Shown here one piece after another: positions 1 through 5,956 of a stretch of DNA of 6,361 nucleotides. Below the pieces are notes generated by a model that saw only the letters and a list, made by a program, of their open reading frames with translations, ran no database searches and was not told where the DNA came from. Every line of letters starts with the position of its first letter. The stretch's first letter is position 1. Origin of the DNA: a bacterium UBA3734 (GTDB lineage Bacteria > Bacteroidota > Bacteroidia > Bacteroidales > Bacteroidaceae); the NCBI GenBank assembly GCA_002372575.1, contig DFHC01000120.1, forward strand, positions 1-6,361, given 5' to 3'. The position numbers were made by a program, and so were the translations under genes.

Positions 1-6
1 AAAGCG

Positions 7-15
7 TACCTTTGC
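7..15 (+). promoter_or_regulatory. -7 promoter element upstream of mltG
   Basis: TACCTTTGC matches the Bacteroidota sigma-ABfr -7 consensus TAnnTTTG. The same nonamer precedes two other genes in this window (5404-5412 and 5922-5930). If the element is centred at -7, transcription would begin near position 18 and give a leader of about 28 nt before the mltG ATG at 46. The partner -33 TTTG should lie about 19-21 nt upstream, outside the window, so it cannot be checked here. Confidence 0.65.
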
Positions 16-45
16 AGCCGATTTTTACGGATAAGTATCAAAAAG

Positions 46-1071
46 ATGGCAAATATCATCAAAAAACACTATCTCGTCACGGCTGCCATATGCGTCGGAA
101 TCATTATCGTGCTGGCGTTGTTCTACTTCCTTTCGCCACTCTCGAAAGCCAAGGAAACACACTATTTATATATAGACACTGACGACACGGTGGACTCCGT
201 CTGCCAAAAGCTCACGCCAATCGCCAAGAGCCACTCGCTCAGCGGACTGATGACGCTCGTGCGCCACAGCGGCTATGCCGACAACCTTCACACGGGTCGC
301 TACGAGGTGACGCCAAGCATCAGCGCATTCAGCCTGTTTCGCAACCTGAAAAACGGGCGCCAGACACCGCTCACGCTCACGATTCCCTCCGTGCGCACCA
401 CCGACCGACTCGCCGCCGAACTGTCGCGAAAGCTCATGCTCGACAGTGCAGAAATCGCCGAGGCACTCACTACAGACAGCATTTGCCAGCGCTACGGGCT
501 CAACACAAACACGATGATCAGTATGTTCATTCCAAATTCCTACGAATTCTACTGGAACGTGAGCCTCGACAACTTCCTTGACCGCATGAAAAAAGAATGC
601 GACGCATTTTGGACGACGGAACGACAGCAGAAAGCCGACGAGGCAGGGCTGACACGCGAAGAGGTGGTTACGCTGGCCAGCATCATCGACGAGGAAACGG
701 CCAACAACGCCGAAAAACCGATGATTGCAGGGATGTACCTCAACCGACTGCACCAAAATATGCCGCTGCAGGCCGACCCAACCGTGAAATTCGCCCTGAA
801 GCAGTTTGAGCTGCGACGCATCTACAACAAACACCTCGCTTTCGACAGTCCCTTCAACACCTATCGCAACACAGGACTGCCACCCGGCCCCATTCGCATT
901 CCGACGGTGGCGGGCATTGACGCCGTGCTCAACCACGCCAAGCACAACTATGTCTATATGTGTGCGAAAGAAGATTTCAGCGGCACACACAACTTCGCTG
1001 CAACCTACGCTGAACACATGGCGAACGCAGCGAAATACGCGAAAGCACTGAATGAACGTGGAATCCGATAA
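46..1071 (+). CDS. mltG: Endolytic murein transglycosylase MltG (YceG-like)
   Basis: MltG is an inner-membrane lytic transglycosylase that cuts nascent peptidoglycan glycan strands endolytically and is thought to end their elongation. The 341-residue product matches the usual length (E. coli MltG is 340). A short basic N-terminus precedes one membrane anchor at about residues 11-30, and the rest should be periplasmic. The N-terminal LysM-like part contains GRYEVTP (84-90), matching the family's GTYRFTP stretch. The catalytic YceG domain shows PNSYEFYW (163-170), ASIIDEET (211-218), LNRL (232-235), LQADPTV (241-247), TGLPPGPI (276-283) and a C-terminal HNF (315-317). Aligned from memory with the E. 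coli ASIIEKET motif, the catalytic Glu218 corresponds to Glu217 here and is present; Asp215 merely replaces a neighbouring Glu. The ATG at 46 is chosen because it directly precedes the basic/hydrophobic anchor. No clear Shine-Dalgarno is seen, as is common in Bacteroidota. The next gene begins 21 nt after the stop, which suggests co-transcription. Confidence 0.95.
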   Translation: MANIIKKHYLVTAAICVGIIIVLALFYFLSPLSKAKETHYLYIDTDDTVDSVCQKLTPIAKSHSLSGLMTLVRHSGYADNLHTGRYEVTPSISAFSLFRNLKNGRQTPLTLTIPSVRTTDRLAAELSRKLMLDSAEIAEALTTDSICQRYGLNTNTMISMFIPNSYEFYWNVSLDNFLDRMKKECDAFWTTERQQKADEAGLTREEVVTLASIIDEETANNAEKPMIAGMYLNRLHQNMPLQADPTVKFALKQFELRRIYNKHLAFDSPFNTYRNTGLPPGPIRIPTVAGIDAVLNHAKHNYVYMCAKEDFSGTHNFAATYAEHMANAAKYAKALNERGIR

Positions 1072-1092
1072 TCAACCATCAACGATAATACT

Positions 1093-2790
1093 ATGGACTG
1101 GTTCATCAACCTATTTACAACAAACGACTCTGTCGCCCACATCGTATTGCTCTACGCCATTGTCATCGCCGCAGGCGTACTGCTGGGAAAAGTGAAAATC
1201 GGCGGCATCTCGCTCGGCGTAACCTTCGTGTTGTTCGCCGGCATCGTGGCCGGACACATCCATTTCACCGCACCCGTGAACATTATGAATTTCGTGCAGG
1301 ACTTCGGACTGATTCTTTTCGTGTTCTGCATCGGACTGCAGGTGGGACCTGGCTTCTTTGAAAGCTTTCGCAAGGGAGGCATCACGCTCAACCTGCTGGC
1401 CACGGCGGCCATTCTGCTGAACATCGGCGTGATGTTTGCCTGCTATTTCGCCTTCTTCGACACGTCGAACCCGTTTAACCTGCCCATGATGGTGGGCACA
1501 CTCTACGGAGCCGTGACGAACACGCCCGGACTCGGTGCCGCCAACGAGGCCCTTGAATCGGTTTTCACCTCGGGCGAGATTCCACAGATTGCCTCGGGCT
1601 ATGCCTGTGCCTATCCGCTGGGTGTCGTCGGAATCATCGGAGCCACCATTGCCGTGCGTTACATCTGTCGCATCAAGTTGGAAAACGAAGAGAAGCAGCT
1701 CGAAGAAGAAGAGGCCGAAAATCCCCACGAAAAGCCGTATCAGATGCGTCTTCGCGTGAGCAACAAAGCCATCTGCGGACGCACGCTGATGCAGATTTCC
1801 GAGTTTCTGAACCGCGACGTTGTCTGCACACGCATTTTGCACGACGGCCGCGTCTCAATTCCCAACCGCGACACCGTTTTCAACCTCGACGACGAGGTGT
1901 TCGTAGTCTGTGCCGAGGCCGACGCCGAGGCCATCCAAGCCTTCATCGGCCCGATTATCGACCACCAGTGGGAAATTGAAGACAAGCAGCAACCGATGAT
2001 TTCGAAGCGCATCCTCGTCACCAACCCGAAAATGACGGGCAAAACATTGGCGAAAATGCATTTTTCGAGCGTCTATGGCGTGAATGTCACGCGCATCACG
2101 CGCCAAGGCATCGAGCTGTTTGCCTCGCGCAACCACCATTTCCACGTGGGCGACCGCATCATGGTTGTGGGTCCCGAGGAGAATGTAAACCGCGTGGCCG
2201 ACCTGCTGGGCAACAGCCTGAAGCGACTCGACGCGCCAAACATCGCCACCATCTTCATCGGCGTCATTCTCGGCATCCTCTTCGGCAGCCTGCCCATCGC
2301 CATTCCCGGAATGCCCGTGCCGCTGAAGCTCGGACTGGCCGGCGGCCCACTCATCATCGCCATCCTCATCGGACGCTTCGGCCATCACCTGAAGCTCGTC
2401 ACCTACACCACCACCTCAGCCAACATGATGCTTCGCGAGGTTGGACTCGTGCTGTTCCTCGCCAGCGTGGGCATCAAGGCTGGTGATGCGTTCTGGGAGA
2501 CGGTTATCGCGGGCGACGGCCTGAAATTCGTCTATACGGGCTTCCTCATCACGGTGATTCCCATTCTCATCATTGGCACCGTGGCCCGTCGTCGCTACAA
2601 TTTCAACTACTTCACGATTATGGGAATGCTCGCCGGCACCTACACCGACCCGCCCGCACTGGCCTATGCCAACGCATCGTGCTCGCGCGAGGCTCCTGCC
2701 GTGGGCTATTCCACGGTCTATCCGCTTGCGATGTTCCTGCGCATTTTCACGGCGCAGTTGCTCATCCTTTTCTTCTGCGGAATCGGGTAG
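1093..2790 (+). CDS. AspT/YidE-YbjL family antiporter with two RCK_C (TrkA-C) domains
   Basis: This is an inner-membrane transporter of the aspartate:alanine exchanger (AAEX) family, which includes AspT, the succinate exporter SucE, and E. coli YidE and YbjL. The two membrane halves are visibly duplicated. [18 protein letters not shown] (68-85) parallels [18 protein letters not shown] (447-464), [10 protein letters not shown] (142-151) parallels [10 protein letters not shown] (518-527), and GYACAYPLG (169-177) parallels GYSTVYPLA (538-546). Each half has about five hydrophobic segments (about 15-190 and 383-563). Between them are an acidic linker (about 197-213) and two soluble RCK_C domains at about 216-286 and 303-374, each ending in a hydrophobic VFVVCA or IMVVGP strand; such domains usually bind a regulatory ligand. 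The length of 565 is normal. The ATG at 1093 gives the expected MDW-type start just before the first helix; no Shine-Dalgarno is seen. The substrate cannot be read from the sequence. Dicarboxylate or amino-acid exchange (aspartate/alanine, or succinate export in a fermenter) is an inference from the family. It probably shares the mltG transcript. Confidence 0.9.
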   Translation: MDWFINLFTTNDSVAHIVLLYAIVIAAGVLLGKVKIGGISLGVTFVLFAGIVAGHIHFTAPVNIMNFVQDFGLILFVFCIGLQVGPGFFESFRKGGITLNLLATAAILLNIGVMFACYFAFFDTSNPFNLPMMVGTLYGAVTNTPGLGAANEALESVFTSGEIPQIASGYACAYPLGVVGIIGATIAVRYICRIKLENEEKQLEEEEAENPHEKPYQMRLRVSNKAICGRTLMQISEFLNRDVVCTRILHDGRVSIPNRDTVFNLDDEVFVVCAEADAEAIQAFIGPIIDHQWEIEDKQQPMISKRILVTNPKMTGKTLAKMHFSSVYGVNVTRITRQGIELFASRNHHFHVGDRIMVVGPEENVNRVADLLGNSLKRLDAPNIATIFIGVILGILFGSLPIAIPGMPVPLKLGLAGGPLIIAILIGRFGHHLKLVTYTTTSANMMLREVGLVLFLASVGIKAGDAFWETVIAGDGLKFVYTGFLITVIPILIIGTVARRRYNFNYFTIMGMLAGTYTDPPALAYANASCSREAPAVGYSTVYPLAMFLRIFTAQLLILFFCGIG

Positions 2791-2793
2791 TTT

Positions 2794-3819
2794 TTATTGA
2801 GGGTATAATTCCGAATAGAACTTCTTCCTCTTGGCATAATATTGCCAAAGCAGGGAGAAGTTTTTTCGTTCTTCGAGGGCAGGCAGACAACGGCTGCGCT
2901 GGATGCACTCGCGGTCCTCGCGAAATTCGGGAAGCCATTTTCTGAACGCGCGGCGAGCCTTATAGATGGCCTTGAAATCACCGACGTTGCGATTCAGAAG
3001 CAATGTCTGCCAGGCGGCGAGGTAGTCGAGAAACCAGCGGCGACGCATCACGCGATGCAAATCCTCCTCGGGCAGGCATTTATAGAGCATCGTCAGGTTG
3101 TTGCGGAAGTTCAGGAAGGTCTTCATCGGGTTGCCTTTCGGCAGCGTGCCGCCACCAAGATGATACACCACGCTCTGGGGCAGGCATACAATTCTGCGTC
3201 CCATGATTTTCAGCCGCCAACAGAGGTCTATTTCCTCGTTGTGGGCAAAAAAACGCGAGTCGAAGCCGCCGGCACGCCAAAAATCCGTGCTGCGAATCAT
3301 CAGGCAGGCTCCTGTGGCCCACAAGATTTCGACGGGCGAGTCATATTGTCCGCGGTCGGATTCGAGGGTATCGAAGAGTCGGCCACGGCAAAACGGGTAG
3401 CCGTAGCGGTCGAGGAATCCGCCCGCCGCGCCAGCATATTCAAATCGGCTCTTGTCGGTGTGGGAAAGCAGCTTGGGCTGGCAGGCCGCCACGTCGTCGT
3501 GAGCATCCATATAGGCCACGAGCGGATTGAGCCAGTGCGGCGTCACCTCTACATCGCTGTTGAGCAGCACGAAATATTCTGCATCGAGGTGTTTGAGAGC
3601 CTCGTTGTAGCCACCGGCAAAGCCGAGGTTTTTCGCAAGTCGGATCGTGAGCACCGACGGATAGTTTTCCGCCAGAAAAGCCAGCGAGTCATCAGAAGAG
3701 CCGTTGTCGGCCACGACAAGCGCCACGTCGTCCGTCAGCGATGCCGTCACCGACGGCAGATACGTTTCAAGCATCTTCCGTCCGTTCCAATTCAGTATGA
3801 CGATTGCCGTTTTCATCAT
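2794..3819 (-). CDS. Glycosyltransferase family 2 (rhamnosyltransferase/WbbL-like GT-A)
   Basis: This is a GT-A fold inverting glycosyltransferase that probably adds a sugar from a nucleotide donor during lipopolysaccharide, O-antigen or other surface-glycan synthesis, at the cytoplasmic face of the membrane. In the 341-residue product the N-terminal Rossmann-like strand is IVILNWNG (6-13). It is followed by VVADNGSSDDS (35-45), NLGFAGGYNEAL (64-75) and LLNSDVEVTP (85-94), where NSD/DV is the DXD-like metal and nucleotide-sugar site. WATGACLMIRS (167-177), GGFDSRFFAHNEEIDLCWR (184-202) with the acidic EEID acceptor/base motif, and a YHLGGGT segment (219-225) follow. The C-terminal 80 residues are basic and aromatic, suggesting peripheral membrane association. 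There is no signal peptide and no clear membrane span. Two ATGs in tandem (3819 and 3816) could both serve as start; the first is used here. It starts 4 nt after the mtaB stop, so translation is probably coupled. Sugar and acceptor cannot be determined from the sequence. Confidence 0.88.
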   Translation of the reverse strand: MMKTAIVILNWNGRKMLETYLPSVTASLTDDVALVVADNGSSDDSLAFLAENYPSVLTIRLAKNLGFAGGYNEALKHLDAEYFVLLNSDVEVTPHWLNPLVAYMDAHDDVAACQPKLLSHTDKSRFEYAGAAGGFLDRYGYPFCRGRLFDTLESDRGQYDSPVEILWATGACLMIRSTDFWRAGGFDSRFFAHNEEIDLCWRLKIMGRRIVCLPQSVVYHLGGGTLPKGNPMKTFLNFRNNLTMLYKCLPEEDLHRVMRRRWFLDYLAAWQTLLLNRNVGDFKAIYKARRAFRKWLPEFREDRECIQRSRCLPALEERKNFSLLWQYYAKRKKFYSELYPQ

Positions 3820-3823
3820 TTTC

Positions 3824-5158
3824 TTAAATTATTTGTGCCATCAACGCCGTCTTATCGCGATTGAAACCGCCCAGCCTCACGCGCAGCAGCTGGTTGTCGT
3901 ACTCCTCGCGCGACTCCGTCGGCGGAAGCTCCACGCGGATGTAGTTGCGCGTGAATCCGTGCATGGCGCGGCCTCGCGTGGCTTTCTCGAAGAGCACCTC
4001 GGCCTCTTGTCCGATGTGGCGGGCATAAAACGCCTCGGTTTTCTCGTCGGAGAGTTTCAGAAGCCGCTGCGAACGGCGTTTTTTCTCCTTGTCGGCGACA
4101 ACGAGCGGGATGCGCAGGGCCGCCGTGCCCGGACGCTCGGAATAGGGAAAAACGTGGAGCTGCGTGATGTCGAGAGCGTGCAGGAAATCGTAGCACGCCT
4201 CGAAAAACTCAGGGGTTTCGCCGCGCGTGCCCACCATCACGTCCACGCCGATGAAGGCATTGGGCATCTGCGCCTTGATGCGTTGTATTTTCTGGGCGAA
4301 AAGCGCCGTGTCGTAGCGCCGGTGCATGAGTTTGAGCACCTCGTCGCTGCCGCTTTGCAGCGGAATATGGAAGTGCGGCATGAAGGCGCGGCTCTGGGCG
4401 CAATAGTCGATGAGTTCGTCGCTGAGCAGGTCGGGCTCGAGACTGCTGATGCGATAGCGCTGGATGCCCTCCACGCGGTCGAGCGCCCGCACCAGGTCGA
4501 GGAATTTCTCGCCTGTGGTCTGTCCGAAATCGCCGATGTTCACGCCCGTCAAGACAATTTCCTTGCCGCCCTCACGAGCCGCTTCCTCGGCCTGCGCCAC
4601 GAGCGATGCAATGCTCGGATTGCGCGAAAAGCCTCGGGCGAAAGGAATCGTGCAGTAGGTGCAGAAATAGTTGCAGCCGTCTTGCACCTTCAGAAAGTAG
4701 CGCGTGCGGTTGCCGCGCGAGCACGAAGGCGCGAAAGTCTTGATGTCGCGCGTCTTCTCCACGGCGTGAACGGTCGTTTTTCCGTCGTTTCGCGTCCACG
4801 CCTCGCTCAGAAACTGAATCAAATCAGCCTTTTCGTTGGCTCCAAGCACGAGGTCCACACCTTCAATCTGCCCGATTTTCGTCGGTTCCAACTGCGCGTA
4901 GCAGCCCGTCACCACCACGAATGCCCGCGGATGCTCGCGCACGACGCGGTGAATCGTCTGGCGGCACTTGTGGTCGGCCACCTCCGTCACCGAACACGTA
5001 TTGATGAGGCAGAGGTCGGCCTCTTCGCCCTTCACCGCCGTCTGCACGCCCATCTGCTGAAGCATCTTTGCAAAGGTCGATGTCTCAGAGAAGTTCAGCT
5101 TGCAGCCCAGCGTGAAGTAGGCCGCTTTCTTGTCTTGAAAGGCTGAAGAGTCAATCAT
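3824..5158 (-). CDS. mtaB: tRNA t6A37 C2-methylthiotransferase MtaB (radical SAM)
   Basis: MtaB converts t6A at position 37 of ANN-decoding tRNAs to ms2t6A using two [4Fe-4S] clusters and S-adenosylmethionine, which improves decoding accuracy. The 444-residue product has all three expected domains. The N-terminal methylthiotransferase domain holds its cluster cysteines in GCKLN (C19), NTCSVTE (C55) and TGCYAQ (C86). The radical SAM domain carries CNYFCTYC (C162, C166, C169) followed by IPFARG (171-176), with LTGVNIGDFG (203-212) and HIPLQSGSDEVL (264-275) further on. A C-terminal TRAM-like RNA-binding segment covers about 380-444. The LTGVNIGD wording and the absence of a MiaB-type N-terminal extension favour MtaB over MiaB or RimO. 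The ATG at 5158 is effectively forced, because the next Met (M32) lies beyond the cluster cysteine C19. A -7-like element lies immediately before this ATG, so the transcript may be leaderless. The GT2 gene follows after 4 nt. Confidence 0.94.
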   Translation of the reverse strand: MIDSSAFQDKKAAYFTLGCKLNFSETSTFAKMLQQMGVQTAVKGEEADLCLINTCSVTEVADHKCRQTIHRVVREHPRAFVVVTGCYAQLEPTKIGQIEGVDLVLGANEKADLIQFLSEAWTRNDGKTTVHAVEKTRDIKTFAPSCSRGNRTRYFLKVQDGCNYFCTYCTIPFARGFSRNPSIASLVAQAEEAAREGGKEIVLTGVNIGDFGQTTGEKFLDLVRALDRVEGIQRYRISSLEPDLLSDELIDYCAQSRAFMPHFHIPLQSGSDEVLKLMHRRYDTALFAQKIQRIKAQMPNAFIGVDVMVGTRGETPEFFEACYDFLHALDITQLHVFPYSERPGTAALRIPLVVADKEKKRRSQRLLKLSDEKTEAFYARHIGQEAEVLFEKATRGRAMHGFTRNYIRVELPPTESREEYDNQLLRVRLGGFNRDKTALMAQII

Positions 5159-5161
5159 GCT

Positions 5162-5170
5162 GCAAAATTA
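5162..5170 (-). promoter_or_regulatory. -7 promoter element of mtaB, abutting the start codon
   Basis: Read on the - strand this is TAATTTTGC, an exact match to TAnnTTTG. A weak -33 candidate, TTTC at 5194-5191, sits 20 nt upstream (consensus TTTG). The element ends only 3 nt before the mtaB ATG at 5158, so a start centred at -7 would fall at about 5159 and leave essentially no leader. The match is directly visible. Its use as the main promoter is an inference, since a promoter further upstream in the divergent region could also act. Confidence 0.55.
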
Positions 5171-5192
5171 CGAAAAATCTGAGTAAGCGAGA

Positions 5193-5218
5193 AATAAACG
5201 AATAGATTTGTTTATTCG
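5193..5218. repeat. Overlapping inverted repeats upstream of mtaB
   Basis: Two mutually exclusive inverted repeats overlap. AATAAAC (5193-5199) pairs with GTTTATT (5210-5216), and CGAATA (5199-5204) pairs with TATTCG (5213-5218). On the - strand they lie about 23-48 nt upstream of the mtaB -7 element, covering the expected -33 zone, so they could be an operator for mtaB. In AT-rich DNA such repeats also arise by chance, so the regulatory role is tentative. Confidence 0.3.
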
Positions 5219-5247
5219 AGCACGAAGATTTTATCCAATGAAAGTGG

Positions 5248-5267
5248 GCAAAAAACATTTTTTTTGC
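5248..5267. repeat. Perfect 8-bp A/T inverted repeat
   Basis: GCAAAAAA (5248-5255) and TTTTTTGC (5260-5267) form a perfect 8-bp inverted repeat around a 4-nt centre (CATT). It is followed directly by the palindrome TTTTATAAAA (5268-5277). It lies in the middle of a divergent region where no transcript is expected to end, and the stem is almost all A-T, so a terminator role is unlikely. A protein-binding site or simple compositional bias are the alternatives. Confidence 0.3.
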
Positions 5268-5403
5268 TTTTATAAAATGCCATCTTAACAGTTTAACTTT
5301 TTTAACATTATGTAAATGGTTGATTTTCAACGATTTGCAAAAAAGTTACATTTTTCATCGAAAAAAAAACAAAAAAAAAGAACAACGTATCAAAAAAATG
5401 CTT

Positions 5404-5412
5404 TACCTTTGC
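5404..5412 (+). promoter_or_regulatory. -7 promoter element of the small lipoprotein gene
   Basis: TACCTTTGC is identical to the elements before mltG and the ABC-F gene. No TTTG is present at the usual -33 distance; that place reads AACAACG, preceded by long A tracts (5361-5379) that could act as an UP-like element. The predicted start near 5415 gives a leader of about 47 nt that is A-rich. The leader includes a weak 6-bp inverted repeat, AAACAA (5424-5429) / TTGTTT (5433-5438), and the A-rich run AAAGAAAA just before the ATG. Confidence 0.7.
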
Positions 5413-5461
5413 ACCGTTTTAATAAACAAAGATTGTTTTACAAATTAAAAAGCAAAGAAAA

Positions 5462-5791
5462 ATGAAGAAAGTAATGTTTATGTTCGCAGCTGCTGCTATG
5501 TTCGCAGCTTGCGGTAACACTCAGAAGCCTGTTGAGCAGGTTGAAGAGCAGGTTGAAGAGGCTGTTGTCGTTGACACCACCCTGAACGCCGCTGACACAG
5601 CTGCCGTTCTCGCTGAGCTCGGTGTTGCATCCGTTGAGGAAGCTAACGCTGACACGCTGCAGGTGAAGCTCGACGCTATCCTCGCTGGCAAGTTTGAGGC
5701 TTTCGAAAAGGCTCAGGCTGAGGCTGCTGCCGCTACTGAGGAAGCTACTGAGGAAGCCGCCGAAGAGGCTACTGCTCCCACAGAAGAGTAA
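5462..5791 (+). CDS. Small acidic Ala/Glu-rich lipoprotein, function unknown
   Basis: I do not recognise a characterised family. The 109-residue product begins with a lipoprotein signal peptide: a basic start (MKK), a short hydrophobic stretch (4-16) and a lipobox FAAC with Cys17, so it should be lipidated and membrane-anchored. No acidic export signal directly follows Cys17 (it reads GNTQKP), so a periplasm-facing location is as likely as surface exposure. The mature part has about 23 acidic against 4 basic residues and no Arg. It consists of a QVEEQVEE stretch (26-33), a central segment that could be helical (about 43-80, with AAVLAELGVASVEEA and LDAILAGKFEAF), and an ATEEATEEAAEE tail (91-102). 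Ala is written mostly GCT and Val mostly GTT, unlike the GCC-rich neighbours, which suggests high expression. It has its own promoter and terminator, so it is probably monocistronic. The ATG at 5462 is the only start that gives a signal peptide. Confidence 0.85.
   Translation: MKKVMFMFAAAAMFAACGNTQKPVEQVEEQVEEAVVVDTTLNAADTAAVLAELGVASVEEANADTLQVKLDAILAGKFEAFEKAQAEAAAATEEATEEAAEEATAPTEE
5537..5560 (+). repeat. Tandem 12-bp coding repeat (QVEE x2)
   Basis: The 12-mer CAGGTTGAAGAG occurs twice in perfect tandem (5537-5548 and 5549-5560), encoding Gln-Val-Glu-Glu twice just after the lipidated N-terminus. Because the unit is a multiple of three, gain or loss of a copy would keep the reading frame. 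Confidence 0.8.
5732..5755 (+). repeat. Tandem 12-bp coding repeat (ATEE x2)
   Basis: The 12-mer GCTACTGAGGAA occurs twice in perfect tandem (5732-5743 and 5744-5755), followed by a diverged third unit, GCCGCCGAAGAG. Together they encode ATEE-ATEE-AAEE near the C-terminus of the lipoprotein. It is a separate repeat from the QVEE one but has the same unit length and the same XXEE pattern. Confidence 0.8.
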
Positions 5792-5823
5792 GCAAATTAG
5801 CTCGAACTAAAAGCACTTAGGAT

Positions 5824-5854
5824 ACCGCTGGGTCTTAGAGACCTGGCGGTTTTT
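5824..5854 (+). terminator. Intrinsic terminator after the lipoprotein gene
   Basis: A 12-bp stem pairs ACCGCTGGGTCT (5824-5835) with AGACCTGGCGGT (5839-5850) around a TAG loop; all pairs are Watson-Crick except two adjacent G-U pairs in the RNA. A run of five T (5850-5854) follows, then CTTT. It begins 33 nt after the lipoprotein stop and lies ahead of the next promoter, so it should separate the lipoprotein transcript from the ABC-F gene. Confidence 0.92.
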
Positions 5855-5898
5855 CTTTGCAGATTCCCCACCCTATTGCGACTATTCTTCACCAACGC

Positions 5899-5930
5899 TT
5901 TGATTTATAGGAAAAAATGTGTACCTTTGC
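5899..5930 (+). promoter_or_regulatory. Bacteroidota-type promoter of the ABC-F gene
   Basis: A -33 TTTG (5899-5902) and a -7 TACCTTTGC (5922-5930) are separated by 19 nt, the arrangement expected for the Bacteroidota primary sigma factor. The predicted start near 5933 gives a leader of about 30 nt. AAGG at 5950-5953, 9 nt before the ATG, could be a weak Shine-Dalgarno. This is the best-formed promoter in the window. Confidence 0.85.
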
Positions 5931-5956
5931 ACCCGCAAATTAAATTAATAAGGTAA

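Larger units (their letters stand above)
5159..5461. other. 303-nt AT-rich divergent intergenic region
   Basis: This stretch between the divergent mtaB and lipoprotein genes holds no credible coding sequence. It contains the mtaB -7 element, overlapping inverted repeats at 5193-5218, an 8-bp A/T-rich inverted repeat at 5248-5267 and the palindrome TTTTATAAAA at 5268-5277. Three TTAAC words start at 5285, 5293 and 5302, about one per 8-9 bp. A broken inverted repeat CGAT/ATCG lies at 5331-5360, long A tracts at 5361-5379, and the lipoprotein promoter at 5404-5412. Such A/T tracts are expected to be curved or flexible and can act as upstream promoter elements; their role here is inferred. I see no tRNA or known riboswitch. 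Confidence 0.7.

Noticed and set aside
688..699. Asp in the MltG SIIDEET motif as a lost catalytic residue
   Set aside because: Alignment with the E. coli SIIEKET motif places the catalytic Glu218 on Glu217 of this protein, which is intact; the Asp replaces a nearby non-catalytic Glu.
166..1017. 283-codon open frame on the - strand, inside mltG
   Set aside because: It is antisense to MltG with intact family motifs; His/Val/Cys-rich composition and no recognisable domain.
1111..2388. Two long - strand open frames (1111-1842 and 1855-2388) inside the antiporter gene
   Set aside because: They are shadows of the duplicated transporter coding sequence; their composition (His, Gln, Asp, Glu runs) reflects complementary hydrophobic codons.
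2778..2813. CGGAAT/ATTCCG inverted repeat as a bidirectional terminator
   Set aside because: The stem is only 6 bp with a 24-nt loop and no U-run directly after either arm; too weak to call a terminator.
2842..3864. 340-codon open frame on the + strand, opposite the glycosyltransferase
   Set aside because: It is the shadow of a clearly recognisable GT2 gene; no motif, signal or promoter supports it.
3704..5146. 480-codon open frame on the + strand, opposite mtaB
   Set aside because: It is antisense to a complete MtaB with all six cluster cysteines. Its product is Arg/His/Ala/Val-rich without domain logic, as expected from the complementary strand of GC-rich third-position coding DNA.
5248..5267. 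GCAAAAAA/TTTTTTGC hairpin as a terminator
   Set aside because: Almost all A-T pairs, and located between two divergent promoters where neither flanking transcript should end; kept only as a repeat.
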